NCBI RefSeq assembly: GCF_905475465.1
Contig: NC_062244.1
Span: 7,886,501 to 7,950,500, forward strand
Direction: 5' to 3'
Length of the DNA stretch: 64,000 nt
Origin: Pieris napi
Lineage: Eukaryota; Arthropoda; Insecta; Lepidoptera; Pieridae
The translations under genes were made by a program, and so were the position numbers. The first letter of the stretch is position 1; every line of letters begins with the position of its first letter. The notes beneath the pieces are model-generated. The model made no database searches, was not told the DNA's origin, and saw only the letters and a program-made list of their open reading frames with translations. Below are positions 42,131-57,100 of the stretch, piece by piece.

Positions 42131-45100
42131 GTGAGTCAATAGTGTTTACACATTTTATTTTCTATCATTATATTTGAGCTGATCACCTTGAATCATATGT
42201 CCATACCTTTTATGATAACGACTAATTTACTTCACGGACGAAAGGCCTCCTAGGGAGAACTTAATTGATTTGAGAGTTCCGAATCAATAAAGCAACAATT
42301 AAAGATACAAATGTGTGATTTTTTTCTGGAACATTTTTTTAAAATTAAGTAAGTAATATATCATAAAATTAAATTGTAACATATAAGTCATATTGACTAG
42401 GATCAGGTATCAATTTTTAGAGTTACTAGAGGCCTGTCCTAGCTTAGCACAACTGGATAATTTATTTATTTAATACTTAATCAGAAATATAGCTATGTTG
42501 CACCAAGATAATCCAGCATTTTAATGGTGAAGGAATTTTTGAAATCAGTCCAGAGTTTATTCGTTAGAAACATACTGAAATACACATCTTTCCTCTTTAT
42601 AATATTAGTAATGCAAAATAACTCAAGATTATTGTACATTTTTAGTTAAAACTGTTCAGAAAAAATGGCATGGCAGTTGTGAGAACTAATATAATTTGTA
42701 TTATATCTACTAAGGCTTTTAGTTTATTTTTTATCTATTTTATTGTCTATCTGACCAATACATCTTTATCATACTAATAACTTATGACTCCGCCAACAAT
42801 TATACTATAGAGTACTATAATTCCTATATTAATAAGAATCTAATTATTAAAAATCATAAACATAACATTTTATGATATAAAACCTTGAACCCTTACTTTG
42901 TACTGAGTTCATTGTTGTCAATATTCAACATAGAAAGCCATTGACATGGTTTAAGGTCAATGGAGCATAAATAATTAACCTTTCATTGAACTTAAACTAA
43001 TCATATTAGCATTACTTTACAAATTTACAATATTGTCTAAAACATAATATACTTCTATCTGCAAAGTCCGATACCCCTTTTCCAATCCATATAGGCTCAT
43101 TAATCCTTCTACCAAGGATCATACTAGGAATGAGGAGTAGAACCCTTATTCATAAAAAATTATAACTTATAAACAAAATTACTCTAGTCTCTTTTCATTG
43201 CAGTATAGCCGAAAGGGATGAAAAAGTATTTCAGTTAAAAAAATATGAATAGGCTGATTTAGTTTTAATAAGGTCATTCCCATAGTCACTAATAGAAATA
43301 GACCAAATTGTACTTTCATTTAAATGTCTGTTACGTTTGCCAAGTGATTTTATTTAAAAAAATATTAATATTATAGGATATCTTATTAGATCTAAGAATT
43401 TTTTGTGAAGCGTGTTCCTAGATTTGGTGATTTTTTTTGGTAAGGTTAAATACAAGTAAGTATTAAACGTTATGCACAGTACCCTGAGTACATTAGGGTT
43501 CATTTAAATGTTTTATGCATCATTGTTCATTAGATAATACTTAAATGGTATGAATATGCAAATGTTCGTCTCATTTGTGCATTACAACTATATATATTGG
43601 TAAAGGCTATATGTAAATACAGTCAAGGAAATATCAACGGTGACCTTATGGAGATAAAAAAGTTGTATCTTAAAGCGGTTTTATTATTATATCTATAGTT
43701 TTGTTTGTTACAGTTTTATGATAAAGCTGATTTTGTTTATGAGGTAGATAAGACAATATAATATTAAATAACAATTCATGAACTTAGTTACGGGAGTAAT
43801 GAAACATTTAATATTTCAAATAAAAGGCTTGGACTCAATACAAACAAGTTATAACTTTACCATATATGGGCAATGAGAAATGGTCATTCACAACTTTCCT
43901 TTCAGTCCCTCAAAGGGAATTTAAAATAAAAGTTCCACACTGTATGTTCATTAGTATGTGTATCCTGTCTCAAATGTTGTCACGAAATGTGTTATCTCAC
44001 GGGTTCATCAGCATTTCCGATTGCAGGTTGCATCGTACGTGATTATCGTTCAACTATAAATAATTCCTTAATAAAATAGTCGATAATATATCCTTACATT
44101 AATTTGTAATTGACTAAACATAGACAGCTTTTATGATATAATAATCAAACTGCAAGGATTTTGTTCATGGCACAATCTATTTTTAACCGACTTAAAAACC
44201 TAGGGAAGGTATTATTTAGTTTGTACATTATTGACAGATCTCAAGATGAGATTTTGACTTGACTTGCAATTAGAGACTATGTCACTTATCTTAAAATGTG
44301 TGGTTTTATTAGACGTAATTTATTCGAAAATATTTCGATAAAAATTTAATCTCGTTATTAAGCGAAAAATTGTTGGCTTTCTTTCGTACGTTTTTCGGCA
44401 ATTTTTTTCTTTTTTAAAATTTATTATACAAAACTGAAAATTAGCAAAAGATCTATTATGTAGTTTTATTTCTTAAGATTCAGGGACCTTTTATGCCTTG
44501 GATTGGATTTCTTTCTGTGTTTCGGAACATTGTCGATTTCAGGTATATGTTATATTCAATACTACTTGGGTAATAGTAGAAATACTCCTTATAGTTATAT
44601 CACTCATATAAGTCCAAAACAAATTACAAAAATAGCAATTTTACATCAACGTCACGCCTACTAAGCCATGGTGACGTTCTACAGTTGTCTGTCGTGGTTA
44701 TCATTCTCAAGGTATACGATAGTGTAACTTTGTTAGTCATACATATAAGTTTTGATGTATAAATTTAATTAATTATTGTAATTTTTTTAAACACACACAA
44801 GTTCTATATCGCCTCTTAACACATAAACTATAGTTAATATAGTACGTATTCTGTAATAGTACGTACATTTAAATTACAATACTTATAAATTAATAAATAT
44901 TTTATCTAGGAAATACCTACCACTTATACGGTAGTTAACAAAAAGTATTTAATGTAAAATGGCTTCCTGTAAGTCGTGTCGGTAAGAACCTCACAAAACA
45001 TTATCCGCGTCCTTGTAGTTTATCAAATTAGTATTTCTCGCAGCGAAACCCAACAAAGGAGTTTTTACACTCGATTGGTTTTTTGTAATGTAACAAATTT

Positions 45101-48100
45101 CACGAAGCCAGGGTTACCTGCTTTTTTGCGCTCACGACCCGTATAACCCATTTTCTAAAGTCTCGCACGCAATTCATGTTAACAACGAAAACTATGGGGA
45201 CAAAATAACACTTTGAATAAATTCGAAATGTTTAAGCAACATTTAAATTGTCCTTTTGAAAATGTATTGTTACATAGCTTGAAGGAGTTACTGTAGCACT
45301 ATGCCTTATCATTAAAGCCAAGCCTTATATCAAACAATAAAATTATAAGCAGTTTTAACAGATTTCCACCCTTCTAGTAATTACAATTAAGGGATCGTTC
45401 AAATATTACGTAACGAATTTTTCCTTTTGTTAAACGTTACGATGCGGGCGGGGATTGAATTACGCGTTATTGTTAGTATTATTTTCGACTTTCCAGTTCC
45501 GTACACCACATAATGCTAACTTTTAGGTATAAAGAGTCACTCCGGGTGGTCATGAAACGTTTTACTATTGGGTACAGAAAAACGTTACGGCGCGTTACAT
45601 GGGGGGGGGGTCAATAATCTCGAAAATTGCGTGACGTAATACTTAGACGCTCCCTAACGCTTAAAATAATAGAAATATCCTGACGCAATTTAAATGCCCA
45701 CTATGCATATTATACAGTCGTAAAAGTAATTCGATGAAAGTCATTTGTAGCATTAATTTATTAATTTGGGCCACGGTGGCATGTCTGCAATCCACGCTAT
45801 AGCCTACTTCAGTTTCTTAGGAACCTAGTTTAAAGTTCATTGACCAACTGCTAGCACGTAACTCAAAAGAAGTGTTAGCCGTTCTACGTCGTCTCCTCCT
45901 TGGAATATTGTAGTCACATTTTGAACCACTACATACACTGGCATAGAGTTTAAGAGTCAGCAATTTTCTTCAGCACTCTACGTAAAGTCAGAAATATAAT
46001 TGCGTTACTAAGTTAATTAACTAATTATGTACCCATTGTTCAACAATCAGGCAATCTGACATTATATTTTAAAACGTTAATAATTATCAAATTAATACTA
46101 ATACATATATAGAATTCTCAGGTCACAATGTTCTTCCCATACTCCTACGAAACGGCTTGACCGATTCTTATGAAATTTTTTAGGCATCAGTAAGTCTGAG
46201 AATCGGCTACTATATATCTTTCAGACCCCTATGTGAGAAGGGGTTTCCAGCCCAAAAATGTATGTTTATTTTTTAGACAATTGTTTTTGTTTTTATTTTT
46301 TTATGATACATCATACAAAAATAAATATAACCCCTAATTTTCACCCCTCTACGATTGACCCCTAGTTTTTATTATTGTAGATAGTTATTTTTATTGAACT
46401 AAAAAATGTTTCCTAGAAATAATATATGTACAAAACAACGTTTGCCGGGACAGCTAGTAAAGATTTCGTTAACTCGAATGACACATTAATTGACTAAAAT
46501 AGCTAGCCAAAACATCGCTCTCAATTATACGTGTTATGTAAATAATAATTATCATTGTTACTTAGGTATATGAATTTTAAGATTTCAATTCTCTAAAGGC
46601 CATTAGCCGTGGTCGGCTAGAAGGTTTTTTACATTCAATACATTAATTATCTACGGAATAATAAGAATATTCAACTTGAAAGTTGACAGACTCGCTTTAA
46701 AAGAAAATGTAGTCGATCTACTTAAAGTGCAGGGTTGCGTAAAAACAAATCAAAATACGAAAAAACTCTGACATTATATTAACTTATCTATCCACTGAAA
46801 ATCGAAAATATATTTTGTTCATATCTCATTTCATCTCTCGTTCCATCTCTTTGCATAAAAGTGCTAGTCTTATAAACTCCAAAGGTTTCAATATCAGCAT
46901 TAAAAAAAAACTGTGGCGCTACAACCTCTTTAGGTCTTGGCCTCGGATTTCTGAATCTGTTTCATGATCATTTTTAAATTTAATAGGCAAGTAGCAGTGA
47001 TCAGCCTCCAGTCATATCAGCATTATTGTAAATTTAAACAATTTAAAGTTCAAGAAACACTTAATGAGAGAGATCTTTATCCAGAGACACCCTGACAAAG
47101 TAAATAATTACCTTAATTTGACCTTGAAAAACACAGTTAATGCAGCAGTCTGTTTAGTTTTATATTAACCGAAAAAGGGTAGATCTTATTTTTAAATTCA
47201 CGATAGCCAACCCTAGTGAGAAGGGCCGTTGCTACCGCCGTATCTAACAAGTAATGAACGTATTTACCGCTTTTTGTATACAACCGTGAACTGCAGCATA
47301 CCTCGCACAGGTTTAATAATAAAACTCGACAGGAAAACATAAGAATGACAGCTTCTCGAGTTCCTCTGGTCCACCACTTTAGTAGATAAAGCAATAAAGG
47401 TTGGCAAGAGCACATTATCCTAATTCATTATGTTAGTACCATTAATTACTACCAAGCGTTGTTACAAATGTTTATTTATCAAATACAACACATTTCTATA
47501 GTGTCAATATTTCCTGTACATGTCGGAAACGTCAGACAATCTAGATAACATGAATTGTTCCGCAATGTTATTTCAAGATCTGTCAAGCCATTTTCTTCTA
47601 TACTAATACTGTATTGTGACGAAGACTTTGAACCTTACAGTCTTGTACATAATTGTAAGCCTCAAATATAAGAATATTAGGCATATTACTTTCTAATTGA
47701 CAAAGTAATGAACAAACCGTTAGACACAAAAGTCACACCAATATGAGCTTAAATAGTCACCTCTTTCATCAGTTTACACAGAGACATCCTCACTTGGGAT
47801 CACTCACCTAACAAAAAATGTTATCTATTGAACGAGACAAAAACAACAGAAGATTTATTTAAATACTTATTCATGTTAACGCGTTTGTTCTATGTTAGTG
47901 AAAAACTTTTTAATACTGCGCACTACTATATATTTTTTTGTTAATTTGTGTGTGTTAAACTCATAAACTTTATTCATAACAAAATACAGTTCTGACAAAT
48001 TTGATCTAAAGCTAGTCTTCACACAAAATTTGTTTAATAATTTTTTTTTATGTAATGGGAGGCAAACGGGCAGGAGGCTCACCTGATGTTAAGTGATACC

Positions 48101-51100
48101 GCCGCCCATGGACACTCACAATGCCAGAAGGCTCGCAAGTGCGTTGCCAGCCTTTCAAGAATTGGTACGCTCTTTTCTTGAAGGACCCTAAGTCGAATTG
48201 GTTCTTAATTTTTAATAAAAATCTTTATTTACTAATGTTGATTTGGTTATTTTGTCTATAACCTAAAAACCCAAGCTGAAGTATCATTTTACCAAAATAT
48301 TAAAAAGCATTTACCTGTAAAACACATACAAAAAGATACATTCTCTTTAATTAAAGAAGGTTCTTTAGTTTTTTCCTCCACGCTTCTCGCGATGTATCGT
48401 TCCTCGTTCCATAAGCGGTTTGCAGTTCAACGTACGCAGGGTGTAGGTGTTGATAGTTTTTTTTATAACATACGTTTTACTGAACGGTTGACCTGAATAA
48501 AAACGTGAGAAACCAGTTTCTTACTGAAACAAATGTCATGGTTTTTACATTTTAATTAACCGTTAAGTGATCATTCGAATATTTTTCGGTAATTAGAAAT
48601 TGTTTTCAATTTACACGAATACAGTGAAACTAAAAAGTTGAGTCTTAGATACATCAGTTCATATAAGTGTTTGTTTCGGGTTTCTTGGTGAAATATTTGA
48701 ATTATTGCTTGTATATAGATAACGGATTAAGTATATAGTCTGTAGAGAACATTAAATTTACACTAAATATTCAGTATAGGAAGACACTATGTCTCTTACT
48801 GTATTTTCGATCATTTTGCGTATAGATAATAAGAGTTTCTTCCAGCTTTCTCCGCTTTTCAGTTTAAACGCGGCGAATCGTAATTCGCAACGAATTTTGG
48901 ACATGGTGACACTGAATGGTTTACATTCTCATGTTCTTCATTATCAGCCTGAATCTCAATAAATATTATTATAGAACTATTGTGTTTTTGCCTTTATTAG
49001 TTATCTTAATTATTATTGCACGTATGATTAAACTTTTCTATATTACCTTCGATCAAATTAATGACAATTATCATTAAATAAACTTTTACTATAATTACTA
49101 TTTCCGCTGCGGTGTTTGCGTGGTGCCAATTATGTATTTTGCATATTATCACGAACGTCACACGCGAATTATTTTATCTCTAAATAATCAGTAATTTTCA
49201 TTATTTCTCTAATAAAGTATGACACGAGTGACGAAGTGATTATCTGAAACTTTCTCCGATTTTATAGCAAAATACAAAAAAACTAAATGATTGCATCTTA
49301 CCGCCTTTTATCATGACTGCGAGTGTGCTTAGGAACTGGTTTTTAACTAGAGCTAGAACAAAAGCACTTTAGAAGTATAGAATGGGCTATAGTAAAAACA
49401 TAAATATCATGTCAAATACAAGTCTATAAATGTTTTAAGTTTTAAGATAGCTAAAAGAAGTATTTCGATGTTTGAATTTCTTCGAGAAAATTATTTTTAA
49501 CTACAACCAAAGTATGACGCTGTTGAACTTTATGTTTATTTTTTAGAAGGTTCAACAACTTAGTCCCGTGAATAACGGCCAGGAAATGTATCTTGTGGAA
49601 TGTTCGATGTTTGAGAATAATAAACTGAAAATTGCTGATTGCTCGGCTCTCGTTCTATTTCAGTATGTTTGTTTGAGGTATTTTCCGGATTATGCGTTGT
49701 TCATATTAAACGCATTTGTTTAGATGCATTATGTTAAATATTATACTTATTTATATAATACTTCGCTAAAATCAGTACTAATTATTTAGTAATAAGGAGG
49801 GCATTAACTTTTGAACGTCCTATTAAAAATAACCACATAAGATATACAATAACTAAAACATTAAGAAAAGAACAACAAACAATTAAAACAGTTATAAACA
49901 ATTATTATATTTTAATAAGACATTAGCCTTATGGAAAGCTAAGACAAAAAGCTTGTGAAAGTTCTGTTTCATGTTATTTAGTTCTTATTTTGATTATCTA
50001 CAGTTCTTAACAATTTCTGTTTATTCTAAATATACGAAATAAGTTACACTCAATAAACTGTCTATATTATTGATCTCGTTCCTAACGGCTTGGCAGTTAG
50101 CTCCTTGATACGTCGGGAATTACTTAACATACCATAAATATATGCAGATAAACCCTGTAATATGTGATATAATATAACTAATATACAGTTCATATTATTA
50201 GCGCATATGTGAGATTTCTTGGCACATAGGTGAAGTTGAAGTAATTCAATTTTCATTTAAAAATCTTTCAAATATTACGAAAAATCTAATGAATGTTTTC
50301 GTTATTATTTCACTTTAGAAAGATTAAGCTTTCTTTTGTTTTCATCATTGATATACAAAAAACCCAAGATGCACAGTCTCGAATAAAAGTAACGCTCGAA
50401 AGTGTCCCGAAACACTATTTCTGTCCCTTTCTATAAAAGTATGTCTATAACAGTATATGTCACAAGCATATATTATTGCAAAATCAACCTTACGCGAATT
50501 GCTTAAAGTTGTTATTACAACGCAGTGTATACGTACTTAAAGCAATCAAATTTTACGACTGACCGTGGTCGGTAGGACAAGGTATGGAGTGGAGTCGAAC
50601 ATAACTTTTTTATTTACAACTATTTAACATAATTTTAAATTTATCCGACTTTTCGGGTGCTTTACAGCGTTCGTGGTCACGGTGACTAAAGACAAAAGGT
50701 GTTGGATGTTAAATAGTTGTAAATTTATAATAATACATAACTTTAATCCGGTTAAAAAGTTTTTTCTTTAAATTAAAAAATAAAGTTAAATTGGCTACCT
50801 CCTGACCTACACTTTATAAAGCGTAAATATATTTGTCAAAAACTACACACAAAAAAGTTCAAAAGTACATAAATTTATTTATAAAAAAAAAACACAAATA
50901 AATAACATCGACTCCACTTATTTGACGCGAGACTATTTGAAATGAACGCACAATTTAGAATGTTGCGCTCATTTTTTGAGGACGTTTTTTAGACGTTGAT
51001 TGTGCATCTTGGGTTTTTTATATATCAATGGTTTTCATACAAGATTTGCTTATGTTAAAGTAAAATAATGTAAGTACCTGACGATATTTGATTTTATAAG

Positions 51101-54100
51101 ACTATATGTAGTTAAAATTCTTAAATATTTGGCAATATGAGGAGTAATGGCTCTATATGGCAACATCTAGCGATTCTTTTCTATGAAAATTACTATTTTC
51201 ATTAAAATATATATAAAACTGAATTCCGGAAACGGAAACGTTGAAATAATAATATGTATTCTGTATATATTCATACTAATTAAATATCTTTCTCAATCTA
51301 CTCGGATTCAGATTTTTCTAATACGTTAATTGTTGCTTTACTTCTTTTTTTTAAGATTATACTATTACTTGTTATATTATTATCATAACTATGTGGTAAA
51401 AAATTTGGCAGTTACCCAATTAACGATTAACAGTGTATTTAACTTTCTATTAATTTCCTATTAAAATGTATGATTTATATTCTGTGATAGCTTTTAATGT
51501 GTCTTATTACTTTTACGTATTTGTTAGCAACATTTTTACTTATAAGTATCTCCTATTAACTGAGGAATAAATAAATAAATAATCATATATACTTCAATTA
51601 GATTAATCAACTCTGGACATTGCGGGTTTAACTCCAGTTTATTTAAATATATTCTTGCTCGTAGATATAGGTAATACACACTATAATAGCTTACTATTGT
51701 ATATTGTGTATACAGGAGGTGGTACATATTCTTTCACTGCTTTTTTGTATATAATGTTTCTTAATATGTGATCTTAAAACTCCAAATTAAAAAACTACAA
51801 TGAGAAAATATAACTGAATAATCTTCCAAAACAATTAAATTAATTAAGAAATATTAAATTAGAAATTGTTATTTTTGTATCTTAATTTAGAGCTAGACAT
51901 TTCATACGGGTAGGTCTAATGGGGCATCCACACGCTGGCTGTTTGTCACAAACACCGCAAACAGCAAACGAAATACCAAACACCAACCACAATCACCCAA
52001 CACAAACAGCCATCCACATGCTTGGCGAACGTTCATAACATTCCCAATCGGCAAACATGGCGGACGACGAGCTTGTGGCAGCTATTACTTTCGGGTTGAC
52101 ATATTTTTATTATAAATTAAAGCAAGAGAAAGAAAAAAGGAAAAAAAGTAGAAAGTAAAGACGATGGTTGATGATTAAAATACATAGAAATCGTACAAGG
52201 TACTGCTTTAGACCTATTTTAATTTTACTTAAAAGTTTTTATTCGTTTCAGACAATTTATAGAAGAAAAATTTAATGAGCTAATTTTGATAAGCCTCCAA
52301 AATGTCAAAATCGTAGGTGCTGACCAATCAGACATTTTTTACGCTTTGCGCGCCAACGAAAAAGTGTATCAAGTAAATACGTCCGCCTCCCGCAAGCTCG
52401 CGCGCATACTGATCGCAGCCAAACGTGTGGATACGTTGCAAACTGTTTGCCAAACATCCTTTGATCTGGCAAGATAAACCGACACCGATGCCGAACACTG
52501 CCCAACACAAACACAAACAGGCAAACAACGACAAACACCCATCCACACGTCCGTGTTTGCTGTTTGCTGTTGGCTGTTTGCCATTGTTTGGCAAGCGTGT
52601 GGATGGGGCTTAAGAGTAGTAAATCAAAGATCAATCGTTTTGTTAGAAGAAAGGTCCTAGTTAGGTCACCTAGTCTGATTTAGCGGCTGGATTGTCGCCA
52701 AAGCATTTCGTTTGTTCTATTGTAGTAGCATTAGGCGATGTCATTGACCTTTATGTAGGCGATATATGAAGCATATGGAGTCTAATTACTTAATGCAAAT
52801 GCGATAAACGTAATTACGCGTGTACACGTTTTTTACTTGTAGATCGGTTTTCATAACTATTTTTACGCCTCAGAATGTAAAAAACTCATAACACACGCAT
52901 TTTTAAATAAATAAATGGATTGTCATGTAAGCTACTTCATAATCATTAGGTGCATGATGTACATAAGTACCATGTCATGCATAATTCTTAATAGTAGCTT
53001 TATCATGAGCTTGTCACAATTAAACGATAACAATCTACGTTTTTTTATGTTGGTCTTATCTGACCACGCAGACGACGCAAGGTTTGAAAAGTCGTTTTAG
53101 AAGCGTAACACCAAAATGATTCTGCAGTTAGAAAGGCCGTGATAACACCGTACCGAAATAGTATTTATATATTTTACAACAAAAAGGAATTGCAATTAAA
53201 AAACTACACTGCGTCTTTAAAAAAAAAGTTAATAGTACATAATTGTTGGAAGTTGAAAATTTAAATAACTTGTCTATGTCTGTTTGTGCGTGTAATTGAA
53301 ACCGGGCTATTAAGTTATTCAATGGCGATTAGAATTACGGAAGGCCTACAGTTTATTAGCCCGCATAATACTTAGTATGTGGGTAGATTTAATTGCGATA
53401 ATATGTTAATCCTAAGTATTTCGGTCAAGGTGTTTCACAAATCAGGTGAAATGCTTCATGTTTACGCAATGTCCCCGAACCCCATATATTACTATTATTT
53501 TTTCCGAAGGTTATTCGTCTGTCGGAGTAATTCGCTCCTAATTAAAGTACCAAGGGTTTTAATTAGAATAGCCTTTCTGGTAAAGTAAAAATTGTACGCC
53601 ATTCAAAATTTTGTTCGAATTTGTAAACCAAATATCATGATCGCAATATCCCTTTGTCTTTCATCTTTAGGCAAAATTTTCCTACACTTTTTAAAAAAAA
53701 TCGTAACGCTTCACTTACGTATGTCTAACAATCATTTGTCTTTGGAAAAATCCATGTTAAAATGGGTATACTAATTACTAGGCTACTAAGCTTACAATTT
53801 ATTTGTCTTAGATGTAATCTGACGATTGTATTGCTATAAAAACCATAGATAAATTAAAGATTCTCGTACAGTGCTACGTACATTAGATACATATTCAATG
53901 GTAAACTTTGTTCTATTCATCTTGTATTAAGGAGTCGTAATATTGCATAATACGATTGTAGCGAGTAGGAAGACGATTTACAATTGGATTGTGCGGTCTT
54001 AAGTAAACGTGTATACTGTATATTGCGTTATGCTAACGCGATACATTGAAGTACTCGTTACAGTTTACATAAATACCAACATTGAGGCCGTGGTCTTTCT

Positions 54101-57100
54101 GTTGTTATGTAGGTTTTTGAGGCGTGTTTAACGAGACAAGTGATGGTGTTTAATATGAACAAAAATGTGCATATTCTACGGTTTCGATATTTGTAAATAT
54201 GTGAGGAACATGTATACTAACTTTTTTAGTATAGTAGTTTATGCTAAGAGTACATTGTCTTCACATATAATTATTTAACAAATGTAACAAAATATTGTTA
54301 ACCTATTTTAAAAGAGTAAGTGTGGAGTTTCTTGCCCATTCTTCTCCACACGAAACTACCTTTTGGAAGGGGCAACTAGAATCTTCTTTATATATATTTT
54401 TTTGACGTTCAAAAGTGCCATTTTAGATGGTCTAATTGAAATAAATGATTTGACTTTGCACGTAAATGTAAATAAAAAATAATTAATTATTTTCAATTAT
54501 TTTTATTATTACTTTATAGGTTAAGAAAATTGTAAATACTGTATTTGTGTAAATAAAAATTATTTCATTTACCATTTAAATAAAAAATAAAATATAAATC
54601 AGTGGCATAACAACGTTTTTTAGGTCTAGGTCTCAGATTTCTGTATCTGTTTCATGATCATTTGTCAATCTACACGCCGTCGACTTTTTGGGTGTAAGGC
54701 AAGCCAGTTTCCTGACGATGTTTTCCTTCACCGTTCGTGCGAATGTTTAAAAAAACGTAAATATTATGTTTATTTTTAGGCAGATATCGAAACATAATGA
54801 TAACTGCTTTTAGTAGATACAAAGTCTTACCACAATAGTATTAATAAAACAAATGCTGCGGCATGCCTTATGGTGATAAATTACAACTTTAATAATCTAA
54901 GAGACTAGTAGTGCTTGCTATTTAACTGCCGTTTGGATTTAGAATAAATAAATATTCAGAGCAGTGTTAGCCTAGTGACTTGAAGCATGCGTCTCTCATC
55001 ACGTAGGTTCGATCCCCGGGAGTGCACCAATGGACTTTATTTCTATGTGCGCTTTAAACATTCGCATGATCCGTGAAGGAAAACATCGTGAGCAAACCGA
55101 TTGCCTTAGACCCATAAAGTTGACGGCATGTGTCAAGCAGAGAAGGCTGATCACATACTTGCCTATTAGATTGACAAATTATCATGAAACAGATACAGAA
55201 ATCTGAGGCCCAGACCTAAAAAGGTCGTAATGCCACTGTTTTATTTATTTATTTTAAATATTCTAATTATATATTTAAATTTTGTTGTGCACTATGTATT
55301 TTTATGATCAATTAACACCTTCTCATCAGTAGAATAGTGGGCGGTTGATTGTGTAATTTTTTAATCATGTGGGAGATCAAATTTCACTTTTCCTCAAGGC
55401 TCATGTGGGCACTCTCCGAGAAATTTAAACAATAGCAACATTTCACTCTGTTTATTTTGAACCATTGTGTGCTTTTATGAGGCTGTTACACTTGCATACG
55501 GTGATTAGGGAAATGAAAAAGCCTTTGAATTGAATTCGTTTGTGAAATGCGCGAAGCAATTATATTGTTTTTTATTAACCTCGTTTTATTTATCATCGTG
55601 ACCTTGCATCCTATTAAACGTCAGAATAGATTCATAAATATTGGTTGTTTGTAAAGTAGGTTTACGATCGAGATGTTTACGTGATAACGTCTTATTGGTG
55701 ATATAAGTTTTTGGGAAGTAAGGAATTAATGAAGATAACAATTTTTTCAAATTTTAAATTACATCTATCGTTTTATTCACACTTTTGATGATAAATTTCG
55801 GGTGTAAAATGACAAGTTTACTTATTCGACTATGATATACATTTTTCTTCATACATTCACGGAATGACTGGCAGCGCTCGAGATGAGACGGGAGATCGGT
55901 CCGTCTCTCTCTCGTTATACCTGCGATCGCGCTCGTGAGGTTTTGGTGTGACACAAGTTTCTGAACATGTCACCCGACTAAAACGATTTTAAAGACGTTA
56001 TCACGTCAAAATATATACTTAATAAACTATTTCGTGGGTAATTTAATTAAAACGGAATTAAATTAAAATGTATTACATAACAATATTAAGAACTGAAGAC
56101 GTGATCTTTGGAATTTGATACGAAAACAAAAAACATGTGCTATTTAAAATTTAATTAAATTTTCGGTTGAATATAATTATTTGTTGTAAGCAAGTACAAA
56201 AATAATTATTAGTTTTTTTCTCGTTTCGTAAAATTTTGTGTTAAGCTTTTTTAAACAATGCTTCATAAGAGGGTTGTGCTATACACCGTTTTTTGTCTTA
56301 ACTTGACTTTAATCATTGTTCCACCCACACACAAAATGAATTTTAATGAGTTTAACAAGTACACTTTTTTATACCCAGAGTACTATTGATGCTTTGAGAA
56401 CAGACTGCTTGGCGTCTCATAATGTAACAGTTAAATGACGATTGATAAGCGTAATAAATATTTTTGAATCATTAACATTAGTACAATCTTTGATATTTAC
56501 CTCGAGTATTCGTATCGCATACGATATATAAATAAATAATATCTATATATATAAATCAGTTGCGCTACAATCTTTTTACGTCTAGAGCGGGCCATAGACG
56601 GACCGCATGTTGCAGTCAAGACGGACTGCAATATGAGGTTTGCTCAGGAAATGCTCGAGCGGTCCGTGTATTGCCAATATGAATTTAGTATGGAAACTGC
56701 AGATCGCCGTGCGGCGACCGTATATTGCAGTCTGTCTTGACTGCAACCTGCGGTCCGTCTATGGCCCGCTTGAGTCTCAGATTTCTGTTTCTGTATCTGT
56801 TTCATGATAATTTGTCTAACAAGTAGGCAAGTAGGTGATCAGCCTCCTGTGCTTGACACACGCGTACGTTTTGGCTCTAAGGCAAATAGGCCGTTCGAGC
56901 GAATGTTAAATGCGCAAATAGATTGAAAGTCCATTGATGCAAAGCCGGGAATCGAACCTACGACCTCTGGGATAAGAGTCACGCTGAAGCCAGGTCTACA
57001 CTGCTCTGTACACGGTATAAATATGGCATCATTTAACGGAGATGTTTGCACAAAAGTTTGCATTTTCCTTACTTATACTTAAACTTCGTTGCTTTTTAGC

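Noticed and set aside
52286..52634. Cluster of open frames on both strands
   Set aside because: They lie in the subterminal motif-rich part of the element at 51,920-52,610 and have no family likeness.
54958..55040. tRNA-like sequence with a B-box
   Set aside because: It is the head of a SINE; no acceptor stem pairs. The same holds for 28,732, 31,812 and 56,940.
55754..55954. Minus-strand frame found identically at 38,185-38,385
   Set aside because: Both copies lie in the 368-bp repeat; the identity reflects recent duplication and not protein conservation. No family is recognised.
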